Assembly (NCBI RefSeq): GCF_023078275.1
Contig: NC_062978.1
Location: forward strand, 22,405,883-22,469,882
Length of the DNA: 64,000 nucleotides
Direction: 5' to 3'
DNA from: Leguminivora glycinivorella
Lineage: Eukaryota; Arthropoda; Insecta; Lepidoptera; Tortricidae
A program made the position numbers and the translations under genes. Position 1 is the first letter of the stretch. Each line of letters opens with the position of its first letter. The notes beneath the pieces are model-generated. The model ran no database searches, had not been told where the DNA came from, and saw nothing but the letters and a program-made list of their open reading frames with translations. Below are positions 43,987-54,282 of this stretch, one piece after another.

Positions 43987-44202
43987 TAAGGTACAGTGGG
44001 GCAAATCTCGACTAGGGAGCTATTAACTAATCAATTTTTTCCATTATTACACTATAATGTTGAGTTCTACATGTATCCACTTAACACGCCTACCATATAT
44101 AACTGGTGGACACTCTATTTAATAATGCAAACATTGTAAAGCATGGAAAAAATGGACTAGTTATATTTGCGGGTCAGTCGAGATTTGTCTCGCTGTACCT
44201 TA
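43987..44202. mobile_element. MITE 'TAAGGTACAG...CTGTACCTTA'
   Basis: TAAGGTACAGTGGGGCAAAT then CTCGACTAG on the left is mirrored by AGTCGAGATTTGTCTCGCTG then TACCTTA on the right. It is 216 bases and non-coding. Confidence 0.75.
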
Positions 44203-44739
44203 CCTATATACTTCACGTGGTGCTACTTTAGGTATATACCGCATGCGCACGTGCGCAAATCAGTTCTTATCCTTCCTGGATTTCAAGATTTGTTAAAATG
44301 CCATACAAAGTCATCCATTTGTATTTTCCTTACAGTTTTGAATGTTCCTAAGTGTCAGAAGATTTATTGCCTGTGGGGAGAAACAAGAATGGTTTGATAA
44401 TTACACCAAAGTACAAAATAATGAGCACAAAATATATCTTATGTATAAGAGTGAAAGCGTTTTAATGACGTTGAAAAATTATAAGCTTAATAAAGTTAAA
44501 AGAACAGCTTAATTAAACTTTTACTTGATTGTAACATTATATTCATTAAGATCGTGTTTTATCACTTTTATGAGAAATTAAACAGTTTCAATCACGTCCA
44601 TTCATTTGATCCATTAAATAGGTAGGTACTTGTCAAATCAAGTTGAAATTGTTCAAGGTCAAATGCGGTTTCATGTATGTATTAAATGGACAAGTAGACG
44701 ATCCTAGGGTATAACTCAATATTATGCTAATTATGTTCG

Positions 44740-44825
44740 TGACATTCGTTGACGCTACGTGGCGATCGAAAATCAGTCTGACTCTGTCGCGCAACTATAG
44801 AAGAGCGATAGGGACAACTATAGAC
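44740..44825. repeat. Diverged scrap of the 'CGTAGCCGAATGG' MITE family
   Basis: GACGCTACGTGGCGATCGAA, AATCAGTCTGACTCTGTCGC, GAAGAGCGATAGGGACAACT. It matches the centre of 28889-29046 only. Confidence 0.5.
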
Positions 44826-45545
44826 TATCGACCAAATCTTGGCACTAAAAAAGGCGCGAAATTCAAATGGAATTCGACGGGATTAAAAAAACGCCCTCAC
44901 TATTTAAGTGTTATGGCTCATTGATAATTCCAACTTCAAGATTTAGAAAGGCACGCGCTTTGTGAAAACATTTGATCGATTAGCCCTACATTTTTCAACC
45001 ACCTGTTTTCAGTGCAAATATTTGGTTGATACTAGAGATGGGCCGAATATTCGGTAAATATTCGGTATTCGCCATATTCGGCAAGTTTTTCAATGTTCGT
45101 ATTCGGCCGAATAGTTCGGTTACATTGCCGAATATTTACCGAATAAACAAAGTAAATAAATAGCGTAAGTTGTTTCCTTTTTCATCGGATAATGACATCC
45201 TATTTCAGCATTCTCAGGAACCACCAAAGGGAGATAAAATGCGTTTAAATATAAATACCTACAATAATTATGTAAAAAAGTAAAAGTAACATAGCTTAAG
45301 AAACAAAAACCAAAATTTTCTTATGCACTAAATTATAGGAACATTAAGAGCCTTACTACCCATTACCAATCTTTGAAAAGTTTTTAACTCTAAGCCAGGA
45401 TTTAAAATATGGCGGAACCGAATATTCGGCCGAATGTTCGGTTCGGTAACAGCTGAACCGAATTTTCGTCCGAATATTCGTATTCGGCAAAGTCCGTATT
45501 CGGCCCATCTCTAGTTGATTCGCTTACAAAGCGTAAGCGATTGTC
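44826..45545 (+). repeat. Repeat B (split by a hAT-type MITE)
   Basis: ACCAAATCTTGGCACTAAAA, GGCGCGAAATTCAAATGG, AAGTGTTATGGCTCATTGAT, GAAAGGCACGCGC and TTTTCAGTGCAAATATTTGG. It is collinear with 15973-16005 plus 17570-17712. The hAT-type MITE occupies 45033-45513. Confidence 0.6.
45033..45513. mobile_element. hAT-type MITE with 8-bp target duplication
   Basis: TAGAGATGGGCCGAATATTC at 45033 is mirrored by GTATTCGGCCCATCTCTA ending at 45513. Flanks are GTTGATAC (45025-45032) and GTTGATTC (45514-45521), an 8-base duplication with one mismatch, as hAT elements make. The interior is packed with ATTCGG / CCGAAT motifs near both ends and has no transposase. Confidence 0.88.
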
Positions 45546-45789
45546 ACTAGGTAGGATGGTGTGTGGTCCTATCCTTGCGTAACGGAGATTGATCGAATGT
45601 CCGCTGTTGAAAGAATTGACGCCATGGCACGCTTAATTACAACACCGACGTGAGCTTAGCTACTTTTACTTGGACAATGATTGTAATTACGAGGTTTGTA
45701 ATCCAGTTAATACATAATCGGTGCGAAGTTATTGCAAGTGCAAGGTAATTGCCCTATTTCCGAATAGATACCTTATATGATGTGATATA

Positions 45790-45930
45790 CTAAGGGCCAG
45801 TTATATCAACCATAGTTAACAGACACGCCAACGTAACGAAGCAGAAGTGTATGTAATTCCCATACAAAAAAATTAGCGAACCCCAAATTTCGGTAACAGA
45901 CCGTTTACTTTGGTGCAACCGATCCTAAGT
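45790..45930. mobile_element. MITE, family 'AGGGCCAGTTGCATCAA' (copy 2, diverged)
   Basis: CTAAGGGCCAGTTATATCAA on the left answers TTTGGTGCAACCGATCCTAA on the right. The ends resemble 18733-18854. The interior includes CCCATACAAAAAAATTAGCG. Confidence 0.6.
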
Positions 45931-46657
45931 AGCTTATTATTTATTACGCGCTAAGTTATAGAAGTCTAGTCAAAATAAATTGACGACGATGTTGATAGTC
46001 CCAGCCCTGCAAGAGTTAAGTATACGGCATAATTTCATAGAAGTTTGCCAACTTATCTTCTACTGACTCTATGCACGTTTCAGATCTCTTCCTGACAACC
46101 TTTGGTCTTTAAAGTCAGTAGTTCTGTATCCGAATGGTGACATTTCGTCACTATTTTGAAAAATACTTGTATTTTCTTCTGTCAGTAAAGAGAAAAATGT
46201 ATTAAGCATAAGCATAGACTTACTGCGTTTTAACTTTGAGCAGCAGTGTGAGATACAAGATTTTTTCATTGTGACGATGATATGTTTGTATAAAAACCAA
46301 TAAGGTCAGTGCGGGCAAGACCGGCATAGTTTATTTGAAATAAAGTTTGAGTGGATAAAACTAGATAATTTATGTAGTCTGGCGTAATCCGCATGGTCCT
46401 ATGGGCTAACACATATTATATTTTACAAAGCTATTATAATATTTTGGTGAAATAAAGTAATTTTAAGTGATAAAAATCACATTTTTTAAGGCTCGGCGGG
46501 TTGACCGTCCCCCCGCGATGAGTACGGGAAGACCGTCTAGTGCTTGTCGCGTAATTTCATATGAGACTAGGTTCCAAAATCATGATCATTGTTATTTTAC
46601 GTAACAACAGAGCAGAGTGTGCTAGATAATTAGACAATATTATGAAGCTATAATATA

Positions 46658-46877
46658 GTCAACCGGGGTGGGTTCAGACGCAGGGGCGACTTTGAATATT
46701 TAGTTTTAAAGTCATACTGTAAGTAAAATCGCGATTTTCTATGGTAGATTTAGAAGAATATTTATTGATCTAACTAGTTACATGAACAGTCTCAGTAAAT
46801 AATAAAGAATGTTAATGTAAAAGCCGTTCAAATACCATCAAAGTAACCCCAAATTTTCCTAAAGCCACCCGGTTGAC
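46658..46877. mobile_element. MITE 'GTCAACCGGGGTGG'
   Basis: GTCAACCGGGGTGGGTTCAG plus GGGGCGACTTTGA is mirrored by TCAAAGTAACCCC and CTAAAGCCACCCGGTTGAC. It is 220 bases and non-coding. Confidence 0.75.
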
Positions 46878-46879
46878 GG

Positions 46880-47335
46880 TAAATCGGTAATATCTACATA
46901 TTTTGTAACTTTCTGCAGGTGTAGCGTTTTAGTATGAAAGTATTAAGTAACTTACGTAATAGGCGTCATCGGCCAACTTAATCGAATATCAAGATTTCGT
47001 TTTCTTTCAACCCCTTTTATTACTAAGACATCTGCCTATGCCTCTCAGGAATAGTTAATCGAATAAGAATCGTGTTCTAAATTCGAAGCCGCTATCTCTC
47101 CTACCACAGACAAGAGCGGAAGGTAATTAAGCCATGTCCCATGGGCGGAACTTTACACAGCACTAAGGACAAATATAATATATGTTCGCTCAAAGGTACG
47201 TATTTCCCTGGAGTTATCAGGATCCTTTCCGTTGTCCTAAATTGAACGCTGTTCAAGGATTGTACTCTGTAAGTACTTCTCGGAAAGGAAGGGATATTTA
47301 ATCTGCACACGTAGGGTATTTACAAATTGACGACA
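46880..47335. other. Gene-free stretch
   Basis: TTTCTTTCAACCCCTTTTATTAC at about 47000 is a scrap of the 'CACGCCTGTATCCC' family on the plus strand. Nothing else was recognised. Confidence 0.4.
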
Positions 47336-47340
47336 GAATA

Positions 47341-47516
47341 TAATAATACATACATATAATCACGCCTGTATCCCATAAAGGGGTAGGCAGAGCACATGAA
47401 TTTCTAAGTTTCAGTGTCACTCTTGGCAAAAAGGGGTTGAAAGAAATCCAAATTGTGACATTGCAGTGACAGGTTGCCATTGCAGCCTCTCGCCTACGCC
47501 ACAATTTAGCCCATGT
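47341..47516 (-). mobile_element. Retroposon 'CACGCCTGTATCCC' family (5'-truncated)
   Basis: ATACATACATATAATCACGC, CTGTATCCCATAAAGGGGTA, TTGGCAAAAAGGGGTTGAAA, GCAGTGACAGGTTGCC and CTCGCCTACGCCACAATTTA. It stops at GCCCAT near 47516. An inverted scrap lies at 47660-47705 (TTTGCCAAGAGTGGCACTGA). Confidence 0.75.
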
Positions 47517-47979
47517 TAAATAACATTCAAATATAGAGATAAAATCTGATTAATATGTGTAGATAGATCTGTAGATAAGGCCTCCAACAGAGAAGGATAT
47601 CAAATCATTATAAGCTTCATGTACATATTGTCCATTCTCTGAAGGAATGCCAGAATAATTTATTTTCCTTTTTGCCAAGAGTGGCACTGAAACTTGAGTA
47701 GTATGTATGTATTAAAATTTTAGTCAGACTTTAGATCGGTACTTACATATTTTAGAATAAACAAGTAGGCCTAGCTCAAATACCCACAAACAGGAGTATT
47801 ACGGGCTAATGGAGCCGCTTACCATATCTGGGCACAGCTGCATTTCTCGGCCAAATAATAACTGTAACGGCGTGCGGTTTTAGAATCGCCCTCGATTCCT
47901 TACACGCTGTTATAGCAAACATTGACAATGGGCTTCTTGTTGGCTGTGTGACAGTAGGTGATAAATTACGGTTTAGCAA

Positions 47980-48056
47980 ATTGGTTGGCCAAGTACGGCC
48001 CGCGGGCCAAGTCGGGCCCTCGAAAGGACCAGTCTTTTAAAAGAGTGTGGGCTACC
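47980..48056. repeat. hAT-like end text 'GGCCAAGTACGGCCCGCGGGCC' (uncertain)
   Basis: GGCCAAGTACGGCCCGCGGG resembles the start of ZBED/hAT-derived dispersed elements. No matching opposite end was found with confidence. Confidence 0.3.
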
Positions 48057-48192
48057 GGCGTATCATGCTGCCAATTTTATCACTTATCCACGTGGATAAG
48101 ACATCTGTCACTCTCACACTGACATACTTGCTAAAGCGTAACGGATGCTTTATCCACGTGGATAAGTGATAAAATTGGCAGCATGATACGCC
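48057..48192. mobile_element. Hairpin MITE with perfect 42-bp arms
   Basis: The arm at 48057-48098 (GGCGTATCATGCTGCCAATT through CACTTATCCACGTGGATA) is perfectly complemented at 48151-48192. TATCCACGTGGATA is itself palindromic. The centre, GTCACTCTCACACTGACATA, matches the decayed copy at 13652-13792. Confidence 0.9.
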
Positions 48193-48540
48193 CGCAGGCC
48201 TACGTCTCTCGCTCGCGGTCGCGCATTATGTGCCTACACGCTAGTCGTTCATTCGTATGAACAAGTGGCCGAGGGGCGCCACGCACTGAAATTAAATTAA
48301 TACTATTCTTATGAGTTTTACGTAGTAACTCATTTGTATTAGTTAAATAAAGCGTAGGTATTTGTCGTTTTGCTAGTGAAGGATCCGTTACGTTAGTAAC
48401 TTATTAATAATCTGTGGTGTGGAATATGGCCAGCACTATAATAACATTAAAAATGCATTTTTGGTTCCTGACCCGTTTCCTTCTTTCAAATTATGGCCCG
48501 TAATTAATCTAGCACAACTTACGTTCTCGCTAGACGCTAC

Positions 48541-48628
48541 GTCCCTTTCCAACTTATTGGTGTGATAGAAAAGGACAAACGAATTTTATCGGCTTGATAA
48601 GTTTAGTGTACGTTTATGAATGAGGGGG
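48541..48628. mobile_element. Half copy of the 'CCCCTTATTCATAAACG' MITE
   Basis: GTCCCTTTCCAACTTATTGG, GGACAAACGAATTTTATCGG, CTTGATAAGTTTAGTGTACG and TTTATGAATGAGGGGG. Only the right arm survives. Confidence 0.75.
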
Positions 48629-48799
48629 TAAATGTATAAAGTGAAACATTCAATGGATTAGGTAATTTATCAACGCCGCAAACCGCGAGCCGATTGGTCC
48701 CTAGACTAATTAGTTTACCAACTTTAAGGTAAATAAGGATTAACTACTATTGGGATAGCCCAAACTCTGAACACCTCTAAATTAACGTACCTACCTTTT

Positions 48800-48965
48800 T
48801 TATTTTATTTTTTTATTTAGCCTTCTTTCCACATTTTTGTCTTTTTACTTTTCATTTAATTTGTCTTTTAGTTATTTGTGGTCCCTGATAGGGTAAAGGC
48901 CTCCTCCAAGCTTTGCCATTTTTCTCTATTCTGAGCGGTGTCCATCCAGTTCCTCAATTAACGTA
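48800..48965 (-). pseudogene. RTE-type LINE C-terminal remnant
   Basis: On the minus strand, from about 48960, the frame reads NWMDTAQNREKWQSLEEAFT then LSGTTNN and a stop. W..TAQ.R..W..LEEAF is a standard RTE ending. It is followed by an A-rich tail (T-rich on the plus strand, 48800-48830). Confidence 0.75.
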
Positions 48966-48969
48966 CCTA

Positions 48970-51395
48970 CTTACCTATTACGCCTACACTTGCAGTACCT
49001 ACAACATCAACATTTATGCAGCCTTGTTTTTTAAATATTTCAAGTTATCATGGTTATCACACTAAACTTTGGGCACAGTATAATAAAGAGTACCTACTAT
49101 CGTACAGTATGGCCACTCCCGCTCCCCGCTGAAAGTGCCGCCCACCCCCTTTCGGTTACCTCACAGTTACCGCCTGTCAACAACGCGAAAAGTCGACCTC
49201 ATATTTCACTCATACAAGCATAGTACGCGTTCACCTACACGAGCTTAGACGGTGTGCTAGGAACGCGTCTCTTTCATATATTTGATCGCCAGTGTCCGAG
49301 GTGTGCTTTGGGTGTAGGTACTCCATGTACTTAGTAAGTACTACTTACTGATCATTAGATACATCCATCAAACTAATATTCCTGACTTTTAGTGATGAAC
49401 CGACTAGGTATCTTCTAATCAGAGTTCAGTTTTATTAGTGTTCTCCTGGCCAGCAGGCTTGATTCATGATAATCATGATGATGAAATTATGATAGATGGC
49501 ATTATATATCGACAGAAAACAGCAAGATTAACTTTTCAACCCCTCGCGATTGAACAAGAACAATCTTGTCAGCAGACTATCAAGCAGGCAAGAGCGACCA
49601 TCATCGTACTTAGGGTCTACTGCCGACACCGAACTTCGCAAAAAGCGATCATCTTTCTCCTTTACCTACTTCAATAAAGCATAAGTACCTATAGTTAAAG
49701 TGACATAAAGCTTAGGTTTTCGCAGTAGCCCCGTGGCCTCATCTCGAATTATCATTATCGTTAATGCCGATGCCGCCAGTAATTATCGGAAAGGTGTCAG
49801 TGATGGCGGCTGTGACACTTACGACAGCACTCGTCCGGCTGACCGCTGATCTAGTAAATGGTGGCGCGTTTACACTTAGTGCTTGAGCTAAACCTACTTG
49901 AAGCGGCACTAAGCAGGCTAGACTTGACTGGTACGATCCGTAATCTGTAGGACAGCTCATGTTTGTAGGGAGTAATAGTAAATATAATAGGTAATAATAA
50001 TTGGTTATTACCCTTCTTGTGGTACTTGAATTTTCTTTCATTCGGACTATTCTGAGGAACAGACCTTGTTTTATTAAATTCCTCTTTCGGTAAATACCAT
50101 CGTTTAATATACGGTTCTGTTATAAGGGAAAATTATGTGGAAAACGATATAATATTAAGAATACAAAAGCGTTGTTTTAGAGCAATTTTCAATATAAAAT
50201 TAATAGCATCGTACTTTATAGAACACAACATTTGACGTTCACATATTTCACATGCTTGTATATTTTTGAAGCTATTGTTTTTCTGCATAATTGAATTGAA
50301 TTTCTGCTTTTTATTCATTAATAAAATACCTATATGTAAGTAATCATGTGACTCGTGACGTGACCACTAAAAGCACAGAAAACGCAGCATATGCCTGCCT
50401 CCCGTCTCGGGCTCGGCCCTCAGGATACACTTCAAACATTCTCAGTTCTCAGCCGACAAGCCCACTTGCATCAAGTCGCCAAGCAAGTATCACCCCGTGC
50501 AAACGCAGCACCCGCCCGTCGGGTCGGGTCAGACCACACATCAATTGCGCCCGCGGTAAATTGGCCAATCTAATCGGTCAATTCGCGCCGCATTGTTTTG
50601 TACACAAACCGTTTGGTCGCCTTACAATAAATTGGTTTGTGTAATTTGATTTGTTAGATTAGATTAGAAACGTGTTTGAGGCGACTTAAACTTTTTAGAT
50701 TTAGACAAACTATGTAGGGTAAACGTGCTCAACCTAATTTTCTGTTTTCATGCGCCTCTCGAAAGAATCTGCAGCCAAAAAATCGCACCCATATTTGAAT
50801 TACGCTTTCATTTTAAAAATAAATGGCATGCATATATAACTAAATAGATAAGTAGAACCACTTAAATGGTTGGCAGTCCTCAACTGTGCGTTTCTCCAGA
50901 AACGTCCAACGTTATTCATTTTTATTAGACTGTGGAGTGTGTGAACTGCCGCCTGCAGTTTTCCAAATCGATTTTCTAACCTTCAAGAAAAGAGCATACT
51001 TACCTAACCTACTCTCATAAGCAACACATTACAACTCCAAAGTGTTGCAGCTGTCCTTGGGTGGCAATAAATGCTTGTTATACGGCGATCCGTCCCGTAA
51101 AATAGTGTTCATTACAAGAAATTGTAGTACAACTAATTTCAAACAAGTAAAAGTTACATGATATAAAATGTTTAAGACGTAGTTTTAAAGAGATATCTTC
51201 AATAGTATGGCATCGGTTCAATTGTATGGTTTGTGCCACTCATAATAAGCGACAAATATTGCACAAGTTGAGTTCACAAACATCAGATCTTCAAACCAAC
51301 ATTATTGACATCGTCTTAGAGACGCGTATATACATTTTGGCACGTTGTCTTGTGTAGATGTTTGTGAACTCGACCGTAGAATTGCAGATGCACGT
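48970..51395. other. Gene-free stretch
   Basis: No repeats were recognised over 2.4 kb. A GC-richer patch at 50390-50600 opens a 98-codon frame (50348-50644) with no known motif. Confidence 0.4.
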
Positions 51396-51398
51396 ACT

Positions 51399-52028
51399 AA
51401 AGTAAAATTCATAATCCTACGGACTAAATTGACAAATGACTGACAGATAAAATGATACCAGGAACAGCAAAATTAAAATAGGATAGGGTATATGTCGATA
51501 ACAATATATCGACAAGTTGTAAAGTACATACAACAGACAAGTTTAAATCAAGAATAAGTACATGAGTTTCAAATAAGAGGTACACATTTTGGTTTGTTCT
51601 ATGTATCTTCGAGGTAGTGGATGGATACCATGCATTTTTACCCACTAGTTTTAAAACATAAAAAGGTTTCCGAGCCTGTAGGTAAAAAATAAAATACCAT
51701 GTCCGACGATAATAAATTATCTGTCACGCTATGGCAAGTATATCATAAATATCTATATAATTTTCGAATAATATTATTGCTGCTTAGAAATAAAAAAAAT
51801 ATCTCTAATTAGCGGTCTACAGACCTTTTGATCTGTCGAAATCACAGAAAAAGTTGGTATATTGATTAGCCGATCAAATTGCCAATTTCATTGTCCCGTC
51901 TGGGTGCACCTTAAATCTACGATGTAATAATAATTTTAATATCGATAAGAACGACACTGGCCAAACTGTGGCAACATTCGTTCACACTTACTTGTCAATT
52001 TGGTCCGTAGGATTATGGATTTTACTTT
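51399..52028. mobile_element. TIR element, 37-bp ends, 630 bp
   Basis: The end at 51399-51435 (AAAGTAAAATTCATAATCCT..) is complemented at 51992-52028 with 2 mismatches in 37. The interior has no coding capacity for a transposase. It is a non-autonomous DNA element. Confidence 0.85.
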
Positions 52029-52029
52029 A

Positions 52030-52550
52030 CGTAGTCGCCACGCGCTCGCGTGTCCGTGCCAAATTAAAACTATATTACGGAGATACTATGGAGGTTATGG
52101 AACGCATAGGTGATAAATAATGGATTTACTGAGACCGCTAGCCTTTCAAAGGAAATATAGTCGTATTATAAAAGCATTAAACTGGTATAAATGTTGATAA
52201 TTTATCTTCTACGTGGTCAACCCACGGGAGCACGGGACGGGATAACGCTGCAAAGATTTTCTTTAAAAAAAAATGGTTTCCATGACGTGTAGGTGATTCC
52301 AAAACGTGAAACTTGAAGTTGTTAATTTTATAGATTTAGGTACTGTCAAAGTCCTAGACGAATTTTTTTGTGCACCGTCATCAGTAGAACAAAGTGTAGA
52401 TAATATATAATAATACCTAACTGTCATATTTTCATAGAGTTTTAACATTAGATAAAGGTTGACTCACGTTAGACCGGGCCTGGTCCGGGTCCGGGACGGA
52501 GCTTCCGGCGCATTTCTTCGGAAATCTATGGAAAGCACCATAGATCTCTG
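52030..52550. other. Gene-free stretch
   Basis: Nothing recognised. Confidence 0.4.
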
Positions 52551-52569
52551 TCACCAGATTCATATAAAT

Positions 52570-52764
52570 CATCATCCTCCTTGCGTTATCCCGGCATTTG
52601 CCACGACTCATGGGAGCCTGGGGTCTGCTTTGACAACTAATCCCAAGATTTGACGTAGGCACTAGTTTCTACGAAAGCGACTGCCATCTGACCTTCCAAC
52701 CCGAAGGGTAAACTCTAGATCTTATTGGAATTAGTCCGGTTTCCTCACGATGTTTTCCGATGTT
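52570..52764 (-). mobile_element. Truncated retroposon 'TCCTCCTTGCGTTATCCC' with 16-bp TSD
   Basis: CATCATCCTCCTTGCGTTAT, CATGGGAGCCTGGGGTCTGC, AACTAATCCCAAGATTTG and CCTTCCAACCCGAAGGGTAA, ending at GATGTTTTCCGATGTT. It is flanked by perfect CCAGATTCATATAAAT at 52554-52569 and 52765-52780. Family members elsewhere in Lepidoptera carry a tRNA-like head (from memory). It is absent here, so the copy is 5'-truncated. Confidence 0.88.
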
Positions 52765-52784
52765 CCAGATTCATATAAATATCA

Positions 52785-52942
52785 CTATCACTACATAGTA
52801 TAAAACAAAGTCGCTTTCTCTGTCCCTGTGTATGCTTAAATCTTTAAAACACGCAACGGATTTTGATGCGGTTTTTTTTAATAGATAGAGTGATTCTAGA
52901 GGAAGGTTTACATGTAGGTATAGTACCCGTGCGAAGCCGGGG
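52785..52942 (+). repeat. Dispersed repeat end '...CCCGTGCGAAGCCGGGGCGG'
   Basis: AAGTCGCTTTCTCTGTCCCT, ACACGCAACGGATTTTGATG and AGTACCCGTGCGAAGCCGGG. This resembles the 3' part of a very common arthropod dispersed repeat. The class is not determined. Confidence 0.55.
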
Positions 52943-52944
52943 CG

Positions 52945-53740
52945 GGTCGCTATAACCTATAAAAGCATAGCAACATCCTGACAGGTCCTGGCTCCATCTA
53001 AACTATCTGCTCATGCCATACAAGCGGAGCTGTCAAAATCGCTGACAACTTATCTTTTTAACCGTTTCTGTGCGGATGACACGAGAGGCGTGTCATCAAG
53101 GTTTTTTTTGCGTGTGGCGTATGACACGCGAGGCGGCGAGGCGTGTCATTTTAAAATCGACAAGTTGTTCGCCGCAACAGCGAAAAGTTTTCGAAAATGG
53201 AACACGCAACGAATCGGTTAAAAGACTCTAAGCGCCAAACTTATACCCTGTCTCTTTCCTACCTTTGAGAGACCAAGAACAATACCGTAGTGATAATGAA
53301 ACTTTCCCAGTGAGCATTGGTAGTACACAAAAAGTGTGAGTTAGTAGGGCAGCGGGCTGAGAATGGGTGCGCAGTCTATAAAGACATCTGTGGCCATTGT
53401 ATGCATATTGCGCTAATTGTTATAACCGGAACACCTACGTCGAGTTTCGGGTACGCATAGACATATAATACAGTATGTGTAACCCGTATGAGTAACCGTT
53501 AAAGAGCAGGGCGAAATGTCATCTCGCTGCAAATTGGAGCAATTCTATCATCTTTGAATTTCGACCGATCGATATCGTCTATTTCGTTTAATTCTACTAT
53601 TAATATATAATAGAACTGAAGGAGCTGTCAATAATATCTAATATCACTAGATTCCCAATTTCTAGCGTTCGTATTTCCGACTATTTCCACAGACTTTAGA
53701 ATGACGAAATTATGCTTCCGAAAATTGTGTTGCTGTTGCG
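52945..53740. other. Gene-free stretch with a short direct repeat
   Basis: GATGACACGAGAGGCGTGTCAT and a second ATGACACGCGAGGCGGCGAGGC..GTGTCAT patch lie at 53075-53151. Nothing else was recognised. Confidence 0.45.
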
Positions 53741-53760
53741 GTTGGAATTTACATTATTAT

Positions 53761-53931
53761 CATCATTCTCCTTGCGTTATCCCGGCATTTGCCACGGCTC
53801 ATGGGAGCCTGGGGTCCGCTTCGACAACTAATCCCAAGATTTGGCATAGGCACTAGTTTTACGAAAGCGACTGCCGCCTGACCTTCCAACCCGAAGCCGA
53901 AGGGTGACTAGACCTTATTGGAATTAGTCCA
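53761..53931 (-). mobile_element. Truncated retroposon 'TCCTCCTTGCGTTATCCC' with 15-bp TSD
   Basis: CATCATTCTCCTTGCGTTAT through GACCTTATTGGAATTAGTCC. It is flanked by AATTTACATTATTAT at 53746-53760 and 53932-53946. It belongs to the same family as 52570-52764 but breaks off about 25 bases earlier. Confidence 0.88.
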
Positions 53932-54137
53932 AATTTACATTATTATATGGAATCATTAAACACCCCGGCAGGTTTCTTTGATAAAACTGATAAAAGAACA
54001 TAGATGCAAAATTTAAAACACATTTCGGCCATTTCACACTTTAGAAAAATGTGAAAGAACCGTGCATTTTTTGGCGCAAACACCTATTTATGTGGCTACC
54101 ACAATTGATTTTAATACTCGATATTATCGTAAACGTA

Positions 54138-54281
54138 ACGCCGTGTCTTGCGTGGGCGACGGTCGCGCGACCGTCGCCGTCCCGTTTCATACTTCCATAT
54201 CGATAAGGTTTGATTTCGTATGCGTCGCATCGCCGTCGCGCGACCATCGCGCGACCGTCGCCCACGCAAGCCACGGCGTTA
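54138..54281. mobile_element. GC-rich MITE, family 'AACGCCGTGTCTTGCGTGGG' (copy 2)
   Basis: Nearly identical to 23738-23881, including TCATACTTCCATATCGATAA in the centre. It is flanked by GTAACGCC and GGCGTTAC, so the outer bases differ from the TTAA of copy 1. Confidence 0.85.
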
Positions 54282-54282
54282 C

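Noticed and set aside
50348..50644. 98-codon frame rich in Ser, Arg and Pro
   Set aside because: The composition follows local GC content. No motif, signal peptide or neighbouring exon was seen.
53745..53760. Simple (ATT)n microsatellite
   Set aside because: It is better explained as one copy of the 15-bp target duplication plus the retroposon's simple-repeat end.
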